The position numbers and the translations under genes are program-made. Of a DNA stretch of 49,973 bases, positions 11,440 through 22,860 are shown piece after piece. The notes under the pieces are model-generated. The model made no database searches. It was not told where the DNA came from and saw nothing but the letters and a program-made list of their open reading frames with translations. The stretch is taken from NCBI GenBank assembly GCA_051453625.1, contig JBOZIK010000001.1, forward strand, positions 102,952,342-103,002,314, read 5' to 3'. The DNA comes from Welwitschia mirabilis (Eukaryota; Gnetophyta; Gnetopsida; Welwitschiales). How positions within the stretch are numbered: the stretch's first letter is position 1; each line of letters opens with the position of its first letter.

Positions 11440-12320
11440 GCCTTGACTATTTTGTTTAGAGCTTTAATACTTAATAGCTTAGATAATCTTCTTTATAATA
11501 GATTATCAGTTTAGGGGTGCTACAAGTTAAGAGAATCCTAGGACGAATTTTAGATATAAGCTAATCAACTCTAAGAAACTTTGAACTTGTATGACCTTCT
11601 TTAGTTCTGACCATTTTCTTATAACTTGTATTTTAGTTGGATTGGTTGTGATCCCTTTACTAGAGATAACATGTCTCAATTAGCTAATTTCTATCTAGAA
11701 GAAATCACATTTACTTAATTTGGCCTTAAAATTATGCCTGATTAGGACCTGTAAAACTTTCTTTAAGTATGCAACATGATCATCTTGGCTTTTGGAATAT
11801 GCTAGAATACCATCTAAAAATATAACTATGAATTTATTTAAATAAGATCAAAAAATATCATTCATCAAACTCATAAAAGTAGATGAATCATTTGTTGAAT
11901 CGAAGGACATTACTATAAACTCATAAGGTTCATATATTGTTCATAAGGCAGTTTTGTAAATATATTCATCCTTGATGTGGATTTAATGATATTCAGACTT
12001 TAAGTCAATCTTTGAGAAGAACTTATCTCCTAGGCAGTTTTATAGATATCTTCATCCTTAATACGGATTTGATGGTATCTAGACTTTAAGTCACTCTTTA
12101 AGAATAACTTTCCTTCTTAAAGTTAATCTAATAAGTTGTTAATTCTTAATAGAGGATACCTAATTTTTATGATTACCTTGTTTAGTTATCTAGAGTTAAT
12201 GCAAAGTCACAAGGTACTATTATTTTTCTTTATGCAAAGTACTAGAGCTCCTTAAGGTGATACACCAAGGTAAATTTTTCCTTTCAAAAGTAGCTATTTG
12301 ATTTGTAGTTTGAGTTCACT
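11440..12320 (-). pseudogene. Element D reverse transcriptase (broken)
   Basis: Read on the minus strand, the order is: a motif A block (KSDLKSRYHQIRIKDEDIYK), a second copy of that block, then YEPYEFIVMSFDSTN, FMSLMNDIF, the catalytic box, KLSKCDFF, HVISSKGITTNPTKI and a 'LYLKFVLGFS' block. This matches Ty3/gypsy RT of the chromovirus type. The catalytic box reads IFLDGILAYSK (codons at 11809-11823), so the second Asp of the usual DD pair has become Gly. Stops lie at Trp, Gln and Arg positions. RNase H does not follow where expected, so the element is truncated or interrupted below about 11440. Confidence 0.85.
11946..12117. repeat. 86-bp tandem duplication inside reverse transcriptase
   Basis: Two adjacent copies (11946-12031 and 12032-12117) both start 'aggcagtttt' and continue through 'attcatcctt' or 'cttcatcctt' to 'gactttaagtca'. 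Each encodes on the minus strand the motif A segment (DLKS..H.I.IKDE.IYKTA). Because 86 is not a multiple of three, the copies are in different frames. Confidence 0.85.
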
Positions 12321-12559
12321 TAATTCTATCACCAAGAATAGATAGGGTGCTTGAGCTATTGGTTGTGCTCCAAAAATTAAGTTAATTACATGCTACACTT
12401 TCCTCTTGGGTGGTACTATGTTTTAGAAAATTCTTGTCTTTCTTCTAGTAATGTGGGATCATCTTTATAGTTTTTTGCCTACACCAGAGTGATGAAGACT
12501 TATGTTCTTTTAATAGATTTTAAGATCTATTTAGGTGAGATCAAGAATATCTTCTTATT

Positions 12560-12900
12560 CCAGTCCTCCCCCTTCTAGATTTGATCTCCAAATGAAGTTG
12601 ATAGTAGTAGGATGCATTTGTGAAATACCTAATTAAGAAGAAAACCCCCAAAATGGCATGTACTCTCAATGTGAAAGACATAGAACTTGTCCCTAAAATG
12701 TGAGTCATGAATGGTGCAATTGATGAGAATAATGGTCTTGACCTGTGTAAGAGAACTATCCCCTATGATCTCTATGGTATATTTTTATTCCTTGAATGGA
12801 ATGATGTTTAGTTTCCAAAATAATATTGGAGAAATTAAGTTGTATGAGGCATCACTATCTAGTAGGAATGAAACAAAGAAAGATTCAATTTAACGATGTA
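12560..12900 (-). pseudogene. Element D aspartic protease (broken)
   Basis: On the minus strand the block begins FLLDSDASYNLIS (12833-12871) and continues with KLNIIPFKE, a Thr/Ile-rich strand, then KFYVFHIES. This is the arrangement of retropepsin domains in chromovirus polyproteins, where the N-terminal motif is normally DSGA. Here the active-site Gly codon has become Asp (GGT to GAT) while the catalytic Asp remains. The domain lies between the zinc knuckle of gag and the RT block, as expected for gag-PR-RT order. One stop follows KLNIIPFKE and others follow downstream. Confidence 0.8.
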
Positions 12901-13029
12901 ATTCTAAGATGGAGTACTGGTTATGAATTACATATGTTTGAATGATGACATACACCCTTGTGGATTATGTAGTTGGATTTTGTAAGGCTTAAGGATAACT
13001 ATGAGGAGGAAGATTCAATGATTCAGATT

Positions 13030-13950
13030 TGGATGGACAATTTTTGATAATGTAACCCTTCTTGTGGCATTTGTGATAAGTAAGTTTAATTTCATATGCT
13101 TTTTGTACCAGTGTTATGCTAGGAATGTTGTGTTTATTCACTTGTAGATGGTGGGGTTCATTTTATCAATTTTATTATCTTTGAAGATAATGTCTTATTT
13201 TATGATAGGCATCTTCAGTGGATTTAATCTCTAAGATGCATAAGATGCTTCTAATTTTGGGTGGTAGAGTTCTAATAAAACTGTTAATCCACTACTTCTC
13301 TATGCAATTCTTTTGGTACTTCATGAGGTGCTCAAATTTAGACCAATGTTCATCTAATGGGTACTTTCCCAAATAGAGGCATTGAAATTCCACCATTTCA
13401 TCTTTTATAAAGTCTTCTAGAATGAATTTCTTTTTAAATTCCTCTATGAAGGTATCTCATGGCATCCATTGGCAATGTTTCTATTAGTATCTTGACCATC
13501 ATTCCTAGGCATTTTATGTAAGAAAAATGGTGGTTATGTACATCATTGCTCTAGTAAAATATTTTAAAGGTTAAAATAGTTTTCTATTTACCAAATCCAA
13601 GAGATGACTTCTTCTCGTGTCCCTACTCTACCTTTGTATGTTTTAAGGCATATCATTTTGGCAATCTTTTCTCCTTCACATTGTTCTATGTTAGAGTGGT
13701 TTACTTGATTTAATAGGTAGGCTTAGAGGTTGTCCTTTGTGTTTAATAGTCTCAACTAGATGTTTTAGAGGTCAACTGTGCCTATTAGAGTATGTTATCC
13801 AATGTAGAGGATTGCTTTTGGGATGTCCTTAGGTTTTATTCCATAGGTCTATCTTCTAGGCGAGAAAAGAGGTTATCAATCTACTATCTAAAAGATCATT
13901 CTGAGAGAAAATTTGATTAAGTTAGGTTTTTATTTCATCCATTTATCTAT
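13030..13950 (-). pseudogene. Element D gag with decayed zinc knuckle
   Basis: The Ty3/gypsy capsid domain is recognisable on the minus strand: FIEEFKKKF, then KDEMVEFQCLYLGKYPLDEHW, SKFEHLMKY and a C-terminal helix around 13160-13290. This fits the 'F..EFk..F......k..eF..L.qG.m.V.eY...F' pattern of retrotransposon gag (PF03732 type). Upstream are fragments RAMMYITTIF around 13510-13560. The zinc knuckle lies at 13036-13085 and reads YHKCHKKGYIIKNC, so the first Cys and the His of CX2CX4HX4C have both become Tyr (TGT to TAT, CAC to TAC), which would abolish zinc binding. The N-terminal border is approximate. Confidence 0.78.
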
Positions 13951-14214
13951 TAAATCTATGTTCCATAATGCGCTAGTTGGTTTAACATCCTCTTAAACTT
14001 ATACACTTCTCCTTGTTTATTCTTCCTCTGAGAGTAGTCCATGCTGTTCTAGTGGTATTATATCCCTTTTTATAGTGTAACTATAAGAGTTAGGTTCCTG
14101 TAACTAAATGATGATTAGAAAGATAGTAGAAAGGATCATTAATGATTGTCATAGCAATCCTTGATTACATGAATCCATTTTAAGGTAACTGTCAAGGGGT
14201 TGTGTTACCATGTA

Positions 14215-15020
14215 CCTCAAGTATAACATTAGATAATACACATGTATGATGATCAGTGTGACATTAGATGTACATGTTTAAGAATAGGTAGGTGTGGCAT
14301 CAGATACCCTTATGCAACTATGGAGCTTTATTGCAGAGCAAGGATAAGCATGGTGGCCAATGTTGAGGGCCAATAAGTATGTCAGGGTCCTACAGAAGTA
14401 AGTGTCACATCTGGCACTCAAGTACAACATTAGAGGCTATTGTTGTGAGCATGTCAGAGTACTACATGTGGTACTAGGAGTGAGGGAGTGGTATCTAAGA
14501 TTGCAGAGGTAAGTACAATATCGAGCACCTAAGTGTAACATTAGAAACTCAAGTGCGACATCAGACACCCACATGCAATGTCAGCCTTATTCTTTGAGGA
14601 CCATGTCATATTGAAACATGAAGTGCTAGGGTCTTTTGAGAAGTGTTAGAGTGTTGCAGCCTCAAGTATAACATCAAGCACTCAAGTGTAATATCACATA
14701 CTTGAGTACGATGTTGAACACCTAAGTGCGACATTAGATAGCTGAATGAAATGTCAGAGCCTTCTTGCACAAGTAGGTGGGAGGAAAACAAATGATTTCT
14801 AGGAGCGATTGGAAGGTGCTAAGAGCTTATAGAAATAAGTGCCATATCAATCATTAAAGTATGACATCAAAAATTGAAGTGTAATATGGAGACCTCATTA
14901 TAAAGTAACCTAGAAGGGAGAAGTTAGCATCAAAACTGAGCAAGACCTATTGGAGGTAAGCTAGAGGCAAGTGTAACATTGGACACTCAAGTGTAACATT
15001 AGACATCTCGAATGCAACTT
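14215..15020. repeat. 20-bp minisatellite with higher-order blocks
   Basis: A degenerate unit of about 20 bp (ctcaagtgtaacattagaca) is repeated many times. Clear runs lie at 14527-14570, 14660-14740 and 14968-15010. The 20-mers are grouped into blocks. Each block tends to open with a 'gcagaggtaagt'-like word (14391, 14503, 14829, 14951) and close with an 'atgcaatgtcagccttnttgca'-like word (about 14315, 14573, 14745, 15012). Minus-strand frames give repeated short peptides with no recognised function. The array stops at an N gap (15056-15257), so its true length is unknown. It lies on the 5' side of D gag. Confidence 0.82.
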
Positions 15021-15055
15021 TGGTTCTTAATAATCTACCATTGTCATGGACTAGT

Positions 15056-15257
15056 NNNNNNNNNNNNNNNNNNNNNNNNNNNNNNNNNNNNNNNNNNNNN
15101 NNNNNNNNNNNNNNNNNNNNNNNNNNNNNNNNNNNNNNNNNNNNNNNNNNNNNNNNNNNNNNNNNNNNNNNNNNNNNNNNNNNNNNNNNNNNNNNNNNNN
15201 NNNNNNNNNNNNNNNNNNNNNNNNNNNNNNNNNNNNNNNNNNNNNNNNNNNNNNNNN
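15056..15257. other. Assembly gap (202 N)
   Basis: A run of N immediately beside the 20-bp minisatellite. The repeat is the likely cause of the break. Confidence 0.99.
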
Positions 15258-16943
15258 TCCTATTCTTCCACATGACACCTCTATATTGTCCTCTTCTAAT
15301 TTATGTATTTTTGTGTAGGTATTTTTGTAGTCCATGATTTTTACAAATATAAGTTATTCCCAAATGTTCATAGTTTTAATTTTCTCTTAATCAAGATATG
15401 GCTCAGAGACTTTAATCTACATTTCTTAGAATTATACAAATCTCAGGTTCACTAAACTAGAAATCTAATAATGAGCTGTAGAACAGGGGATTCTTCTAGA
15501 TCTTTTCATCCAATCTTCTGGATCTATGTGGTTTTTCTTATTTTCATCTCCATCATTCCACTATTTTTTTCATCCTTGATTATTTGTATTCTTTTTTTAA
15601 TCCTTGTATAGCTATCATCACCCATTCTCGTTAGGGTCTAATCCAAGTTTCTAAAGAAAGTATTAGGTTAGTTTTCAGATTAAGCCAAGGCGATTGTATT
15701 ACTCCCAAGATCTTTCATTTTGATAAGGATTTTTGTTGTTTCATGGCTAATGATTAGATAATTTTATGTGTGTGCGAGAGGTGTATACTCATCACCATAA
15801 GGTATTCATTACTAACTTTACTATATTATACTTTATAACTTATGGAAATTAATCGCAGGTTGGGCCTTCCTACATGATCGAATGAGTGAAATCCCAACCC
15901 ACATAATTTATTTAGTATCATTTTTAGTTAGTGGAATTTCTTTATATTGGGCTATTGTTATTTTTTCATTCACTCTTTCTCCATTAACTCACTTGAAGTG
16001 AAATAGTGGTAGGGGTAAGTGTTTTTGCGCATACATCCTATTAAGTTTGTATTTTTATTCTACAGGTTCAAGTGGATTACAACCCTTTAGGTCTTCAAAT
16101 GTAGATCCATCTTCTATTTTAACCCCTTGTGAAAATCTTGCTCGATTTTTACATCATTATTGTTTTTCTTTATCTATGGGGTGTGAAGGTTCTGGGAACT
16201 ATGATCCTAGAGAAACATCCTAGGGTACTTTTTCTATGTCATCTAAGGTATAGGTTTTTGCATTAGATTTTTAGACAATAAGTGTATTTTTAATAACTCT
16301 TTTTTATTTATTATTATTTATAAATGAGTAAGGCATTAGGATTTTATGACTCTTCCTACGAGAAAAGGGATAAAGCTCTGATAAACCATCTAGTACCTAA
16401 GAAACCTAGGAAGGGGAGATACCTCTTAGCTTTACTCAATGACACCAACCCTGGGGGTATTATCTTAGTTCAGTTTTTATCTCTTTTTATTATTTTAACT
16501 TAACATGACATTTTCATCTAAAGTTTTTTTTATCTTTTAATTTTATTTTAAGTTCCATGCTGAGAGACCTTAGTCAAGGATAATTTGAATTTTACTCCAT
16601 GGCCTCTGGAGAAACTCTTCCTCCATAAGCTAAAGGGAGGATTGTATAGTAGAAAGTAACTCCTTTTATTCTATACCTTCCAATAGCATATTCATGAATT
16701 TGTTGTTCCCTTTTGATTCTCAATAAGAGGAGGTCCTTAATGAATTTGATGCATTAATGGAATAGGGGGATATGTCCTACTCAACCCTCTAATTTCAGCC
16801 TTTAGATTAGAATCTTCCTATTGCTCACTAATCTCTAGAGCTTCGTTGTCATCCACTTGGAGCTCCATAATCCATTGTTAATAAGTAGGGTCAGATATTA
16901 TTATGGTACATAATTTTATAACTTCCTGTCCTTTATCAAATTC
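15258..16943. other. Unassigned interior of element D, 5' side
   Basis: This lies between the minisatellite gap and the left LTR of nested element B. By position it would be leader or early gag sequence of element D. A minus-strand frame around 16790-16870 gives MELQVDDNEALEIS followed by stops, too short to assign. No promoter, RNA gene or conserved domain was recognised. Confidence 0.45.
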
Positions 16944-18574
16944 TATTAATCACAAATATATATGTTGCAAATACAACACACTAATATAAATGTAANNNNN
17001 NNNNNNNNNNNNNNNNNNNNNNNNNNNNNNNNNNNNNNNNNNNNNNNNNNNNNNNNNNNNNNNNNNNNNNNNNNNNNNNNNNNNNNNNNNNNNNNNNNNN
17101 NNNNNNNNNNNNNNNNNNNNNNNNNNNNNNNNNNNNNNNNNNNNNNNNNNNNNNNNNNNNNNNNNNNNNNNNNNNNNNNNNNNNNNNNNNNNNNNNNNNN
17201 NNNNNNNNNNNNNNNNNNNNNNNNNNNNNNNNNNNNNNNNNNNNNNNNNNNNNNNNNNNNNNNNNNNNNNNNNNNNNNNNNNNNNNNNNNNNNNNNNNNN
17301 NNNNNNNNNNNNNNNNNNNNNNNNNNNNNNNNNNNNNNNNNNNNNNNNNNNNNNNNNNNNNNNNNNNNNNNNNNNNNNNNNNNNNNNNNNNNNNNNNNNN
17401 NNNNNNNNNNNNNNNNNNNNNNNNNNNNNNNNNNNNNNNNNNNNNNNNNNNNNNNNNNNNNNNNNNNNNNNNNNNNNNNNNNNNNNNNNNNNATCCTAAG
17501 CTTAAGAAAAATGCAGGACAATAAACATGCAATGCAATGTAAATGCAACTTAATCTAGATGAACACTTGTTCGATTACTCAATCGACTTGTTAGGAAGAT
17601 TGACCCTATATAACCTAAATTAGCTAAGGAGACTGTTACTAACTGAAACCAATTTAGGCTATCAAGTAAGTCGAATAAAGTATAATGCAAAATGCTTTGA
17701 AACTACTATTTTCAATCTTAACAAAAGTTGTCCTTGAAACCTATATCATTAATGAGACTTTTATCAAATTAAAAATAACATAACCATAATGGATATAAAT
17801 AGTATTAACAAACAAAAAAAATAGAGTTTGTATTAATGATCAAACTAGCATTCGAGTTACAAGGTAGTCACACCTTAATGGAGGATGCACAGCCCAACAC
17901 CAAGGAAACATCTCTCTATAACTACTCAAGATGGATCTTCCACCCTTCGATCTCCTACCATGAGAATTTCCAGTGCATTGAAGATGATAAGAGAATTGAA
18001 GGGGGGGTGTTATTTATACAGTAAAGAAGACATAATTGTTACTCAAAATATGCTAAAAACCGCACTTAAATCAAAGAAAGAAATGAATGAAAGAAATGAA
18101 AGTTCGCTAGCTATTTCTGTTGTCGTCCTAACTATCATGGGGACGACCCAAGGGATGATGGTATATGAATCATTAGTTGTCATTCTGCATGTCATGAAAA
18201 TGACCATGAAGATGATACCTCTTTAGAAAAGATGACTTTATTAGTTCTAGATCTAGTCCACATCAGCGTCCACATCAGCATTTACATACAGCTCAGGTAG
18301 GACTTAGTCCTACCTGTCATGGGGACGATAGTGGGGATGATAGACCTTCTTATCTTTCCAACTCAATAGAAGTTAGTTTCTATCATTATTGATATTCCTC
18401 CAAAGCACTAAACATCAGAATGTACCTAAAATTCCTCTAAACATGTCAAGAATTACATATTCCAGTGATCATTCATTAACTCTCCATAATCCTCAGAATT
18501 ACATCTAAACCTGTATAAATGTCCTATAGAATATCTCATAATCCTTTATCAACTATATATAATTTGATGATGCA
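16944..18574 (-). repeat. 3' LTR of element B (contains an N gap)
   Basis: It aligns in order with 26951-28086. Landmarks are 'caaatatatatgttgcaaat' (16952) against 'caaatatatatattgcaaat' (26960); 'atgcaacttaatctaga' (17543) against 'atgcaacttaatctaaa' (27127); 'atcaagtaagt' with 'gaataaagt' (17659 and 27245); 'ataatggatataaatagta' (17785 and 27371); and the end 'atttgatgatgca' against 'atttggtaatgca'. The start TG has become TA. The 497-N run inside corresponds to only about 80 bp in the other LTR. Confidence 0.85.
16996..17492. other. Assembly gap (497 N) inside LTR
   Basis: The partner LTR has about 80 bp here (roughly 26996-27076), so either the gap size is wrong or an insertion is hidden. 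Confidence 0.99.
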
Positions 18575-18784
18575 TCATATAGCCTCCTAGTTAGCCTTGT
18601 TAGTTCTTGATAAAACTAGATGAACAACTATAATTACAAGCAAAATTACCTTTTATAAAATCAATTTGAAAATTATAAAATAGGTTTATAAATAATCTCA
18701 AACACATCACATAGTAAAATAACATGTAACGTATAATGTGTATAGAGTGAAAATTTAAAAATTATGTTTCATAAAATCTTTGAA

Positions 18785-20081
18785 GTAATTCAAAAATTAT
18801 GAAAATAAGTCATGAAAATGAGTCATGCTTCCCTAAGAAAGACAATACACCCTGTATTAGTTAGTAAAACAAATAAATTAGATGAGGATGAGAATGTGGA
18901 TGATGGATGTTTTTAACTTTGGATAACTCTTTAAATCAAGCACAAAGCTGAGTATGAAAATTTCAGATTTAAAAAATAGATATATATGAAATATTGTAAC
19001 AAGTATGGACATAGTAATCAACAAAAATGTGCTAATTCAGATTCATGAATGCAAATAAATATGCCATCATAAAANNNNNNNNNNTATTAAGCATCATGTA
19101 GAACTCAAAAACACTAAAACTAAATATTATAAAACTATTATGAAAAGTTATCTAAGCAAGAAATGAAAACTAATCATGAAAAACATTCAATGTCAAGCTC
19201 CTAAATTGATAAGAAAATACAAAAATTATCATGAAATAACTAACTGAATCATGAAAGAAAACAAAAATCATATACATAAGGCAACATAAAGAAGATATCT
19301 TTCCTATCCTAAATTTTAACCTAGTAGGTTTCCATGGAAGAAATCATAATATCACTTANNNNNNNNNNNNNNNNNNNNNNNNNNNNNNNNNNNNNNNNNN
19401 NNNNNNNNNNNNNNNNNNNNNNNNNNNNNNNNNNNNNNNNNNNNNNNNNNNNNNNNNNTAAAAGCTGTAAAATAACCCTATAAATTGGTGTAAAAATTAT
19501 GAAAATGAGTCCTAAAACTGAGTTTTGCCCTTCCAAAAAAAAACAATATGTCCCATATTGGCTAACGAAGTAAAGAAATCAAACAAAAATTAGTATGTCT
19601 AGATAAGAATATGGATGATTTTTGTTTTTATATTTGATAGTTAATCAATTAAGTGCAAAGCTAAGTTTAGAAATATTAGATTTGAAAAATAAAGATTTTA
19701 AAGAAAATTCTAATAAATATGCAAAGATTAAATAATGAAAATGTGCTATTTGGAATGCAATAGATCCATGAGTGCCCAATAAACATGCCTTCATAAAAAT
19801 GATTATGAATAATTTTTAGAACTCCAAAGATTGAAAATGAACATTAAAAAATTTTTAAGAAAACTCATCTTAATAAGAAATCAACTTTTTATTGAAAAAT
19901 AGAAAAGAAGACTATTAAATGTTAAGGTTTTAAAATGATAAGAAAATATGGAAATGACTTTAAAATAACTAACTGAACAATGAAAAAAAAGAATGGATAT
20001 AAGAAACATAAAGACGATACCCTACCTATCCTAAATTTTAACCTAGTATACTTTCATGGAAGAAATCATAACATCACTTAA
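18785..20081. repeat. Tandem duplication, period about 722 bp
   Basis: Copy one is 18785-19358 and copy two about 19480-20081. Both contain 'aattatgaaaat', a 'tatccta' then 'aattttaacctagta' block (19305 and 20027), and 'catggaagaaatcataa' followed by 'atcactta' (19333 and 20055). The copies have drifted and are separated by a 100-N gap. Confidence 0.8.
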
Positions 20082-20569
20082 TGTAAAATGCATGACTAAA
20101 TGTATAAATTTGTAAATTCCATTCGATAAGGTGGTGGTTATGATAATGCTAAAAAACAAATTCTTTAAACAATATAATCAATGATAAGATCAAAGAGTTA
20201 CTTAAAAAATGAACTCACCTGTTTACATCTCAAAACAAACATGTAAATCCTCAGAAATGAAATGATCATGTGGAAAAAATAGGAGTCTAGAAAATAAGAA
20301 ATGCCTCTTATAACAATAGGAACACAATTGATCTTGTACCCTCAAATTTTTTATTATTTTACTATCCATGATGAGGGGAGTGCAACCATAGTCATAAAAG
20401 TAAGAACCCATGAAACATGGCCAATTGACCTCCTAGTGAAATTACCATAGTTACCCTATTACACTGTTAAAGGCTTCTCTTAGGAAAATTTACCTCGGTG
20501 TACTTATGGTAGGACATCATTGTGACCATGTTTTTAAGCTATTTCAGATATAAAATATCATGGTATTAT

Positions 20570-20591
20570 TTCTTCTTCTTCTTCTTCTTCT

Positions 20592-20642
<51 letters not shown>

Positions 20643-20688
20643 TCTCACTCACTCATACTCTCTCTCTCTCACTCACTCACTCACACAT
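20570..20688. repeat. Compound microsatellite (TTC)n(CT)n(CTCA)n
   Basis: A TTC run leads into an uninterrupted CT run at about 20597-20638, then mixed CTCA and CT units ending in 'cactcacacat'. The opposite strand is GA-rich. The Ser/Leu-rich frame across it is an artefact of the repeat. Confidence 0.97.
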
Positions 20689-20959
20689 AAAAAATAAAAT
20701 TCCAAATAATCAAACATTTCCAAGTATGAAGGTAAAGTAGTAAGATGGAAGACTAAAAAAAACATCCTTAAACAATTTAAGATCTTTCATCATTTAAAAA
20801 AACATAAGAAATAAAGTGCCTTCCTTTAAAACAAAGTTCATAGACATGTGAATGTCTTAAAATTAAATGAATCTAATCTTACCACTGTAAAATGCTCAAG
20901 TACAAAGACTAGCCATGGAAATAAAATAAATATATAAGTCATGCNNNNNNNNNNATAAG

Positions 20960-22200
20960 CTAATAGAAATTTGAGACAATGGTAGGGAAGAAGTTCTCCT
21001 CATGAGAGGAACCTCTAAGGCTAGTGCTTCTATCATGTTTATATCAGAAAATTGGTCATATATTTTCAACCTTTGTCCATTAACTTTCTAAATTTCTTTA
21101 GTGGTTAAGTTAGAAATCTTAATAGAGCCATTAGAATATACTTTTTCAATAAGATAAGGACTTAACCATTTTGAAGTCAGCTTGTTATGTAAAAGATGTA
21201 CTCTAATATTATATAACAAGCCTAGTTGACTAGGTTTAGAGTTCTTATGAATCAACTTTTTATCATGTTTGAACTTATTTTAGGCTTTGAAAACAAGTTG
21301 ATGATGAATAGGTTGAGTTCATTTTTCATTTAAATGATCTAATTCAGCTATACAAGTTTTAAGATTCTCTTCTAAGTTTATAAGATTAAGTTGATGTGTA
21401 GAATGATAGCAATTGTAACAAACATCAATAGGTAAAGCATAGACTTTACTATATACAAGTTCATAAGGTGAAAAATCAAGTGAATTATGCCAAGTTGTAT
21501 AGTAAATCCAAAGAACATCAGTCAATTTGAAAATCCATGATTTTTTTATTATTAGAGACAAGTATTTAAAGCATTTTTTTAATTTCTCTATTAGCATTTT
21601 CAGCTTGTCCATTGATTTAAGAATGATAAGTATAAGCTACTTGATATTCTATTCCAATGAATAAAAGAGGTTTTGTAAAAGATGATTAATGAAATAAGTT
21701 TTCTAATCACTAATAATTATTTGAGAAAAGTTAAAACATTAAAAATTTCGATTTCTAACAAAGGTTTAAAGGTTTAGACATCGTTTCAGGAAGTAGGAAC
21801 TATTTTAACCCATTTAGTCACATAATCTATAGCCACTAAATGTAATTTTTATCTTTAGAAGATGGTTTAATTGGGTCTATAAAATCGATTTCCTAATATT
21901 TAAAAGGTTCACACTCAAGAATATGGTTTGAGGGGATTTCTTATAATCATAAAAGACTACCAAAATATTAACATGCATCATACCTTCTAGCATAATTGAA
22001 AGAATCCTTTAAAAAAACTAGGCCAATAGTATCCTGAGTAAAGAATTTTCATGGCTATTTTCTAATCGCTAAAATGTCCACCACAAATACCACCATAACA
22101 AACATAAAGGATATTATATTTTTTCCATTCTAGTATATATTTTCTCATAATTTAATCTTTACACCTATAATAAATATGGGGCGCTATCCACTTATAGTAA
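20960..22200 (-). pseudogene. Element B integrase (broken)
   Basis: On the minus strand from high to low coordinates: AIDYVTKWVKIVPTS near 21800-21840 (first Asp of the DDE core kept), then a YHS-stop-INGQAENANREI block near 21595-21640 matching 'HPQTxGQxExxNREIK'. After that come DVLWIYYTTWHNSLDFSPYE and LVYSKVYALPIDV (21319-21612). The C-terminus near 21030-21180 reads SKWLSPYLIEKVYSNGSIKI and KVNGQRLKIY, typical of Athila-type integrases without a chromodomain. Integrase would join element cDNA into chromosomes. The longest open piece is 97 residues, beginning at an internal Met after a frame change. Stops occur at Gln, Trp and Arg positions. Confidence 0.87.
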
Positions 22201-22279
22201 CCTATCCTATGGAGAAAAGATTTTCTTCGATTATGACTCTAATTTCATGGTGTTTTTAAAATAACAAATAATTAACAAT

Positions 22280-22860
22280 ATAAGCATATCATGGAAGGGA
22301 AGGAGTAGAAGATATAGTAGATAATAGTTCATCTAGAAAAGAATCATTAATAAAAAGATCATTAGAAGAAGAAAAAAGGCATGATAAGTGATCTGCTACA
22401 TTGTTGTGTTTTCCTATCTTATTTATAATGGTGAGATCAAATTCTTGCATTAAAAGGATTCATCTAATCAACCTAGTACTAGAATATTTCTTAGTCATTA
22501 GGTATTTACATGATATATGTAGATGTTTGTATAAAAGCCTAAAAGCTAATGTTTAAGATTATTGAGGCAAAAAATTATGGCTAACATCTATCTCTTGGTA
22601 GTTGTGTAATTTGCTTGAGCTTTGGATAGTATTTTACTATAGTAAGATATGACTTTGAAATCATTTTTATATTTTTATATAAGTACCCCACCTACAAGAA
22701 AAGTACTAGCATTACACATTAACTGAAAATCATTTTTCCAATTAGGTCCTATTACAATAGGAACATAAGAGAGTTTATGTTTATAATTATCGAAAGCAAG
22801 CTGATAGGATTTATTCTAATCAAATTTAGCTTCTTATTTTAGTAATGAATGTAGGGGTTT
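22280..22860 (-). pseudogene. Element B RNase H and tether (broken)
   Basis: The minus-strand reading gives CKYLMTKKYSS, TRLIRWILLMQEFDL, INKIGKHNNVADHLSCL and, lower down, LPWYAYIVNYLL. These match the end of RNase H and its tether in Athila-like polyproteins ('LLTKKDAKPRLIRWILLLQ', 'ENxVADHLSRL', 'PWYADIVNYL'). RNase H degrades the RNA strand during reverse transcription. The catalytic acidic residues near the start of the domain could not all be located because of stops and frame drift around 22550-22850. Position between RT and integrase is as expected. Confidence 0.82.

Larger units (their letters stand above)
18575..20959. other. Element B non-coding stretch between integrase and 3' LTR
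   Basis: Athila-type elements carry about 1-3 kb between pol and the 3' LTR, sometimes with an env-like frame. No such frame survives here: both strands are broken into short pieces. The stretch holds a tandem duplication of about 722 bp, a pyrimidine microsatellite at about 20570-20688 and three N runs (19075-19084, 19359-19458, 20945-20954). A clear polypurine tract beside the LTR was not seen. Confidence 0.6.

Noticed and set aside
14606-14791. Minus-strand frame with repeated peptide over 14.6-14.8 kb
   Set aside because: It is the translation of the 20-bp minisatellite. Repetition of the peptide follows from the DNA repeat and there is no start or domain.
16946-17558. Long frames of mostly X residues, here and at 15.0 and 36.1 kb
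   Set aside because: They exist only because N runs contain no stop codons.
20522-20740. 72-residue plus-strand frame, Ser/Leu-rich
   Set aside because: It is produced by reading through the TTC/CT microsatellite; no homology or gene structure.
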